Position numbers and translations under genes: made by a program. Below the pieces are notes generated by a model. It was given only the letters and a program-made list of their open reading frames with translations, was not told the DNA's origin and made no database searches. DNA of 64,000 bases from Mycobacterium malmoense (GTDB lineage: Bacteria; Actinomycetota; Actinomycetes; Mycobacteriales; Mycobacteriaceae), in the NCBI RefSeq assembly GCF_019645855.1, contig NZ_CP080999.1, positions 5,022,001 to 5,086,000 of the forward strand, given 5' to 3'. Below are positions 60,123-64,000 of the stretch, piece by piece; position 1 is the stretch's first letter; each line of letters opens with the position of its first letter.

Positions 60123-61181
60123 GTGCCAAACAACTATCGCGTCGTCCAGTGGACCACCGGGAATGTCGGCAAAAGCTCCTTGCAATCCATCGCCGACCAT
60201 CCCGCGCTCGAACTGGTGGGGTGTTATGCGTGGTCACCAAGCAAGGTGGGCCGCGACGCCGGCGACCTGGCCGGCACCCCGCCGCTGGGCGTCACGGCCA
60301 CCAACGACGTCGACGCGCTGCTGGCCCTCAAACCGGACTGCGTCGTCTACAACCCGATGTGGATCGACGTCGACGAGCTGGTCCGGATCCTGTCCGCCGG
60401 CGTCAACGTGGTGACGACGGCGTCCTTCATCACCGGACAAAACCTGGGCGATGGCCGCGACCGGATCGTCGAAGCCTGCCGAAAAGGCGGGTCGACAATG
60501 TTCGGCTCCGGCGTCAGCCCGGGCTTCGCCGAGCTGTTGGCCATCGTGTCGGCGATGGTGTGCAACCGGATCGACAAGGTCACCGTCACCGAAGCCGCCG
60601 ACACCACGTTCTACGACTCACCGGCCACCGAGCAGCCGGTGGGCTTCGGCCGGCCGATCGACCACCCGGACCTGCACGCGATGACCGCCCGGGGAACGGC
60701 CATCTTCGGCGAGGCCGTCCGGTTGGTGGCCGACGCGCTGGGCGCCGAGCTCGACGAGGTGCGGTGTGTGGCCGAATACGCCCAGACCACAACCGATCTC
60801 GACCTCGGATCCTGGACGATAGCCGCCGGATGCGTCGCCGGTGTGTACGCGAGCTGGCGAGGCATGGTCGGCGGCAAGACCCTGATCGACCTCAACGTCC
60901 GGTGGCGCAAGGGGCAAACGCTCGAGCCCGATTGGAAGATCGACCAGGACGGCTGGGTCATCCAGATCGACGGGCAGCCGACCGTAACAACCAAAGTCGG
61001 CTTCCTGCCGCCACCGTATTTCCAGGCCGAAACGATCGCCGACTTCATGACGCTCGGACACATCATGACGGCCATGCCGACGATCAACGCGATCCCGGCC
61101 GTCGTCGCCGCGCCGCCGGGCATCGTCACGTACGCCGATCTGCCACTCACCCTTCCCCGCGGCCACGCCAAGGTCGGCTAA
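60123..61181 (+). CDS. NAD(P)H-dependent amine dehydrogenase-like / dihydrodipicolinate-reductase-fold protein
   Basis: 352-residue Rossmann protein. The N-terminal YRVVQWTTGNVGKSSLQSI is the dinucleotide loop; CVVYNPMWIDVDELVRILSAGVNVVTTASF and MFGSGVSPGFAELLA follow. The C-terminus resembles 2,4-diaminopentanoate dehydrogenase-like domains found in many mycobacterial paralogues. Substrate unknown; links to lipid or sterol catabolism are often assumed but not shown. GTG 60123 is the only good start. Confidence 0.82.
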   Translation: MPNNYRVVQWTTGNVGKSSLQSIADHPALELVGCYAWSPSKVGRDAGDLAGTPPLGVTATNDVDALLALKPDCVVYNPMWIDVDELVRILSAGVNVVTTASFITGQNLGDGRDRIVEACRKGGSTMFGSGVSPGFAELLAIVSAMVCNRIDKVTVTEAADTTFYDSPATEQPVGFGRPIDHPDLHAMTARGTAIFGEAVRLVADALGAELDEVRCVAEYAQTTTDLDLGSWTIAAGCVAGVYASWRGMVGGKTLIDLNVRWRKGQTLEPDWKIDQDGWVIQIDGQPTVTTKVGFLPPPYFQAETIADFMTLGHIMTAMPTINAIPAVVAAPPGIVTYADLPLTLPRGHAKVG

Positions 61182-61188
61182 CCCTCGG

Positions 61189-62478
61189 CTAACCCCCGCC
61201 CGACGCCGCCTTCGCCTGTCGCCGAGCGGGTTTGGGGTAGGCCGCGCCGAGCTGCGGCACCTCGAGCGGACCCTGGTGACGGGCGGCCTCGATGGCATTG
61301 CGCAGCGGACCGGCCAGGCCCGCGAACGACCCCATATCGAACAGCAGCGGCGTCAGGAGCCGGTTGTGGATGAACCCGAAGGAGCTGCCGGATTCGGGAT
61401 CGGCCCATCCGAGGGTTCCACCCAGACCGACGTGCCCGAACCCGTTGAGCAAGCCGGGAACCGGCGATTCGTGGTAGCCAAGGTGAAAAGGCATGGGCAC
61501 CACCATGTTTGCGTCGGGCCACTTGCGTCGCTGCTGCCCCGTCAGGCCGCGCACCAACTCCTCGGACAGGTACTTCTTGCCGTCGATGCGGCCGTCGTTG
61601 GCCAGCACGGCGTACATCTTGGCCAGGCCGCGGCCGGTCACCACGCCGTTGGCCGCGGGGACCTCGCCGTCCAGGAACGGGGTATCCCCCTTGATCAGGG
61701 ATATGACGCCGGGGAAGTACATCGCCCCGAGGACGCCCGAGAACGGGAGGCCGGCCAGTTTCGGTGCGATGAAATTGAACACCGGGGCGCGCAGTTTTCC
61801 CTGCGGGATCAGGATCTGCGCCGGCTTCGTCGGCGCGCCTTCGGGCGGACGGCCGAGGTGCAGGCCGTCGGTGTCGAGCGGACGCGCGACCTCCTGGCGG
61901 ATCAGCTCACGCATGCCTTTGCCCGTCACCGCCCGGGCCAGACCGGACAACAGCCATCCGTAGGTCAGCGCGTGATACGCCTGCACACCCCGCAGATGAT
62001 CGACGGGCGCGGCGGCCAGGCGCTCCTCCATGAGGAGGTGGTCCATCAGCTCCGCCTTGGTGACGCCCCTCAGGTGCGACAACCCGGATCGGTGCCGCAA
62101 GACGTCGCGAACGGTGATGTCGGCCTTTCCGTTGACCGCGAATTCGGGCCAATATTCGGCGACGGGATCGTCGTAGGACAACAGGCCGCGGTCGGCGAGC
62201 CGGTGGATCACCGTCGACGCGACGCCCTTGGTCGCCGAGAACACCATGGTGCCGGTGTCGGCGGTCCAGCGCTGGGTGCCGGCCCGGTCCGACCAGCCCG
62301 TCCAGACATCGACGACGGGCACGCCGTCGATGTAGACGCACAGCGCTCCCCCGCCGAACCGGCGCCCCGGGAACAGCCGCGAGAACAGCTTGATGACGTT
62401 TGCGAAATGAGGGTCGGCGGCCCCGGACACGCCGCGTGGCAGGCCATCGCCGGTTGTCAGCAGGGTCGACCGTTTCAC
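61189..62478 (-). CDS. Serine hydrolase with beta-lactamase fold (EstB/LipL-like esterase)
   Basis: 429-residue class C beta-lactamase-like protein. The catalytic SxxK is in MVFSATKGVAS, the Tyr in QAYHALTYGWLLSGL, and a late HVGLGG replaces the KTG triad, as in esterase members. GTG 62478 starts MKRSTLLTTGDG. No signal peptide is evident, so it may act in the cytoplasm. Mycobacterial relatives hydrolyse short-chain esters; the physiological substrate is not known. Convergent with the reductase gene, 7 bp apart. Confidence 0.87.
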   Translation of the reverse strand: MKRSTLLTTGDGLPRGVSGAADPHFANVIKLFSRLFPGRRFGGGALCVYIDGVPVVDVWTGWSDRAGTQRWTADTGTMVFSATKGVASTVIHRLADRGLLSYDDPVAEYWPEFAVNGKADITVRDVLRHRSGLSHLRGVTKAELMDHLLMEERLAAAPVDHLRGVQAYHALTYGWLLSGLARAVTGKGMRELIRQEVARPLDTDGLHLGRPPEGAPTKPAQILIPQGKLRAPVFNFIAPKLAGLPFSGVLGAMYFPGVISLIKGDTPFLDGEVPAANGVVTGRGLAKMYAVLANDGRIDGKKYLSEELVRGLTGQQRRKWPDANMVVPMPFHLGYHESPVPGLLNGFGHVGLGGTLGWADPESGSSFGFIHNRLLTPLLFDMGSFAGLAGPLRNAIEAARHQGPLEVPQLGAAYPKPARRQAKAASGGG

Positions 62479-62633
62479 TGTGCCGCGACGCCTCGCGCCC
62501 CCGACGCAGTTATCGCCGAGGCGCCATCTCCGCGGCGCGGTGCCACCACGGGAATGAAGCTATCAGGCAGGAAGAGCAGCGAACACAAACGGGCCGACGG
62601 CGGTGCGAAATTCGGCGCCAGCAAAGCAGCGGA

Positions 62634-62798
62634 TTATTCCGGGGGCTGGCGAGGTTGTTCGCCGGGCGCTTGGTCCGGGGGTGGGTCGTTCAACCACTTC
62701 CTGAGCCGAAGAAGCTGATTGACCACCATGCCGATGCCCAGCAGCATCAGCGTCGCCACGATCGCCACCACAATTGCGGTGCTCATGAACTTCATCAT
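62634..62798 (-). CDS. Small single-helix membrane protein
   Basis: About 54 residues starting MMKFMSTAIVVAIVATLMLL, with one helix (about 7-28) followed by VVNQLLRLRKWLND and a Pro-rich tail ending RQPPE. ATG 62798 or 62795; a TTG at 62846 would add 16 residues. Antisense to the upstream part of the cutinase region. Looks genuine from its topology, but no family is recognised. Confidence 0.6.
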   Translation of the reverse strand: MMKFMSTAIVVAIVATLMLLGIGMVVNQLLRLRKWLNDPPPDQAPGEQPRQPPE

Positions 62799-62895
62799 TG
62801 CGGATCGCCGCTCGGGTTTCAGGATCGCCCGGTGCCGGGTAGCCAAGGGCCGGCGAGAAGGCGAAGGACGCCTTCAGGAGGTAACCACCGGACCA

Positions 62896-63615
62896 ATGGG
62901 CACTGATCGGATGGTCACATTGATCGGAAAACGAGTGCGGCGGCTCGCGACGGCAGTCGGAGCGGCGGTGATGGTCACCTTTGCCGCGTCGAGCGGGCCG
63001 GTTCCCGCGGTGTCGGCCGATCCCTGCCCGGACGTCGAGGTGGTGTTCGCCCGCGGCACCGGCGAGCCACCCGGGCTCGGCGGCATCGGCGAATCCTTCG
63101 TCGACGCGTTGCGCTCGCAGATCGGCGGCCGGTCGCTCGGCGTGTATCCGGTCAATTACCAGGCCAGCGGCGACTTCAGCAATCCCGATTTCCCCGCGAC
63201 CGTCATCGACGGGATTCGCGACGCGAGCTCTCACATCGAGTCGATGGCCGCGAACTGCCCGAGGACCAGAGAAGTGCTCGGCGGATACTCCCAGGGCGCG
63301 GCCGTGGCCGGTTACGTCACCTCGGCGGCCGTGCCGCCGGGGGTGCCCGCCGCAGCGGTGCCGTCGCCGATGCCGCCCGACATCGCAAACCATGTCGCCG
63401 CGGTCGCTCTCTTCGGCACACCTTCGAACCAATTTCTCGGCCAGTACAACGCGCCGCCGATTGCCATCGGCCCGTTGTATCAGGCCAGGACCCTCGAGTT
63501 GTGCGCTGCCGGCGATCCGGTGTGCGGCGACGGCGGCAGCCCCGCCGCGCACGTCTCGTATGCGGCGAACGGAATGACGGACCAGGCCGCGAACTACGCC
63601 GCGGGTCACCTGTAG
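62896..63615 (+). CDS. Cutinase-family secreted serine hydrolase (Cut5-like)
   Basis: 239-residue exported esterase/lipase. A signal peptide (about 15-43, ending VSA) precedes the mature DPCPDVEVVFARGTGEPPG. The triad is Ser in GGYSQGAAVAG, Asp in AGDPVCGDGG and His in PAAHVSYAANG; four Cys are placed for two disulfides. ATG 62896 is taken, with AGGAGG 14 bp upstream; ATG 62911 is an alternative. In M. tuberculosis the equivalent (Rv3724A/B, cut5a/cut5b) is split by a frameshift, whereas here the frame is continuous. Confidence 0.9.
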   Translation: MGTDRMVTLIGKRVRRLATAVGAAVMVTFAASSGPVPAVSADPCPDVEVVFARGTGEPPGLGGIGESFVDALRSQIGGRSLGVYPVNYQASGDFSNPDFPATVIDGIRDASSHIESMAANCPRTREVLGGYSQGAAVAGYVTSAAVPPGVPAAAVPSPMPPDIANHVAAVALFGTPSNQFLGQYNAPPIAIGPLYQARTLELCAAGDPVCGDGGSPAAHVSYAANGMTDQAANYAAGHL

Positions 63616-63647
63616 GGCCATCGCCGGCGCGGGTCCCCGGCCTCGAA

Positions 63648-63696
63648 AATGCAACTACCGACGGCCCTTCTCGGGAAACGTGTTGCCAGTTGCATT
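63648..63696 (-). terminator. Inverted repeat over the 3' end of the last gene
   Basis: AATGCAACT (63648-63656) and AGTTGCATT (63688-63696) are exact complements. They bracket the last codons and stop of the minus-strand gene, and on the minus strand the second arm runs into TTTTCG. It may be a terminator shared by the convergent cutinase gene. Confidence 0.5.
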
Positions 63697-64000
63697 CTCG
63701 TGATCGCCCGACGCCGTGGGTTCGATCTCCAGGCCGACGTGCACCTTGTCGATGCCGCCGCGCACGATCGAGTGCGCATAGAACCACCAGGAGTGATACC
63801 AATACCGCCTGAGCACGGCGTTGTAGACCCGCCGCGTCTCCGACTTCGGCAGCACCCGGGCGACCGCTTCAACCGGTTCGCTCTTGGGCCTGCCCAACGA
63901 TCCGCTCCTGGCGATCATCACCCGGGGCGTGTTGTTGATCCGCCTGACTTTCCACGACCCGTCGTCGGTGATGACCAGGAGCTTGCCGCCGTCGGGCACG
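63655..64000 (-). CDS. F420-dependent nitroreductase-like / PPOX-fold protein (5' end outside window)
   Basis: At least 115 residues of a split-barrel protein: KLLVITDDGSWKVRRINNTPRVMIARSGSLGRP is the beta-barrel core of deazaflavin (F420)-dependent nitroreductase/PPOX-type oxidoreductases. The later RRYWYHSWWFYAHSIVRGGIDKVHVGLEI is also typical. The window edge cuts the N-terminus: the GTG at 63999 is internal to the family's usual length. Activity on quinones, unsaturated lipids or nitroimidazoles is possible. Confidence 0.75.
   Translation of the reverse strand, partial: VPDGGKLLVITDDGSWKVRRINNTPRVMIARSGSLGRPKSEPVEAVARVLPKSETRRVYNAVLRRYWYHSWWFYAHSIVRGGIDKVHVGLEIEPTASGDHENATGNTFPEKGRR

Overview
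The window is high-GC chromosomal DNA from a slowly growing Mycobacterium. Nearly every gene has a recognisable counterpart, in the same order and orientation, in the M. tuberculosis block Rv3681c (whiB4) to Rv3724 (cutinase); that comparison is from memory, and the exact species cannot be named from the sequence. Mycobacterial habits are visible throughout: GTG and TTG starts, 1-8 bp overlaps between operon genes, and -10 boxes of the TAnnnT type 6-8 bp before a start codon (leaderless transcripts).

Layout. 0-4.1 kb: whiB4 (partial), the class A penicillin-binding protein ponA2 and a metallophosphoesterase. 4.1-7.7 kb: a variable stretch with tRNA-Pro(CGG), an Mrr-type endonuclease, a DUF4193 zinc-ribbon protein, a HAD hydrolase and a small membrane protein. 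7.7-16.4 kb: the most distinctive block. It holds rsfB and, divergently, a complete stressosome-type operon (RsbR, RsbS, RsbT, RsbX and a five-domain RsbU/RsbW fusion), followed by a diiron-type oxidase, a CDGSH iron-sulfur protein, an NPPY methyltransferase, a PfpI/DJ-1 protein and an F420 oxidoreductase. In M. tuberculosis the flanking genes (rsfB and the YqeY gene) have consecutive numbers, so this block is extra or has been lost there.

16.5-25.7 kb: YqeY, then a tightly overlapping membrane/MoxR operon (DUF4129, DUF4350, MoxR, DUF58), SpoIIM and RDD proteins, and a PadR regulator with its own operator. 25.8-30.4 kb: glpK, a decayed vapC beside an intact vapB, a glutamate-cysteine-ligase-like enzyme and a methyltransferase. 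30.4-35.8 kb: the complete ergothioneine operon egtA-B-C-D-E, every junction overlapping. 36-41 kb: envelope and oxidative-stress genes (PknH-sensor-like protein, Ohr, catalase, two His/Pro/Gly-rich membrane paralogues, DUF4185).

41.3-46 kb: ask-asd (aspartate pathway) and divergent leuA, which has a leader peptide, an attenuator-like RNA and an in-frame 57-bp VNTR. 46-51 kb: DnaQ/BRCT exonuclease, murT-gatD (peptidoglycan amidation), an endonuclease-like protein, recR-ybaB. 51-64 kb: zinc amidase, SRPBCC protein, a FAD oxidoreductase/CFA-synthase pair, dnaX, aspC, SRP RNA, tRNA-Ser(GGA), lucA, a ParB-like protein, an amine-dehydrogenase-like reductase, a beta-lactamase-fold esterase, an uninterrupted cutinase and a partial F420 nitroreductase-like gene.

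Several kinds of short repeat fill the intergenic spaces: two copies of a 62-bp palindrome, other long inverted repeats, a 59-bp tandem repeat next to the murT promoter, and a dispersed GC-rich motif that also makes up the leuA VNTR.
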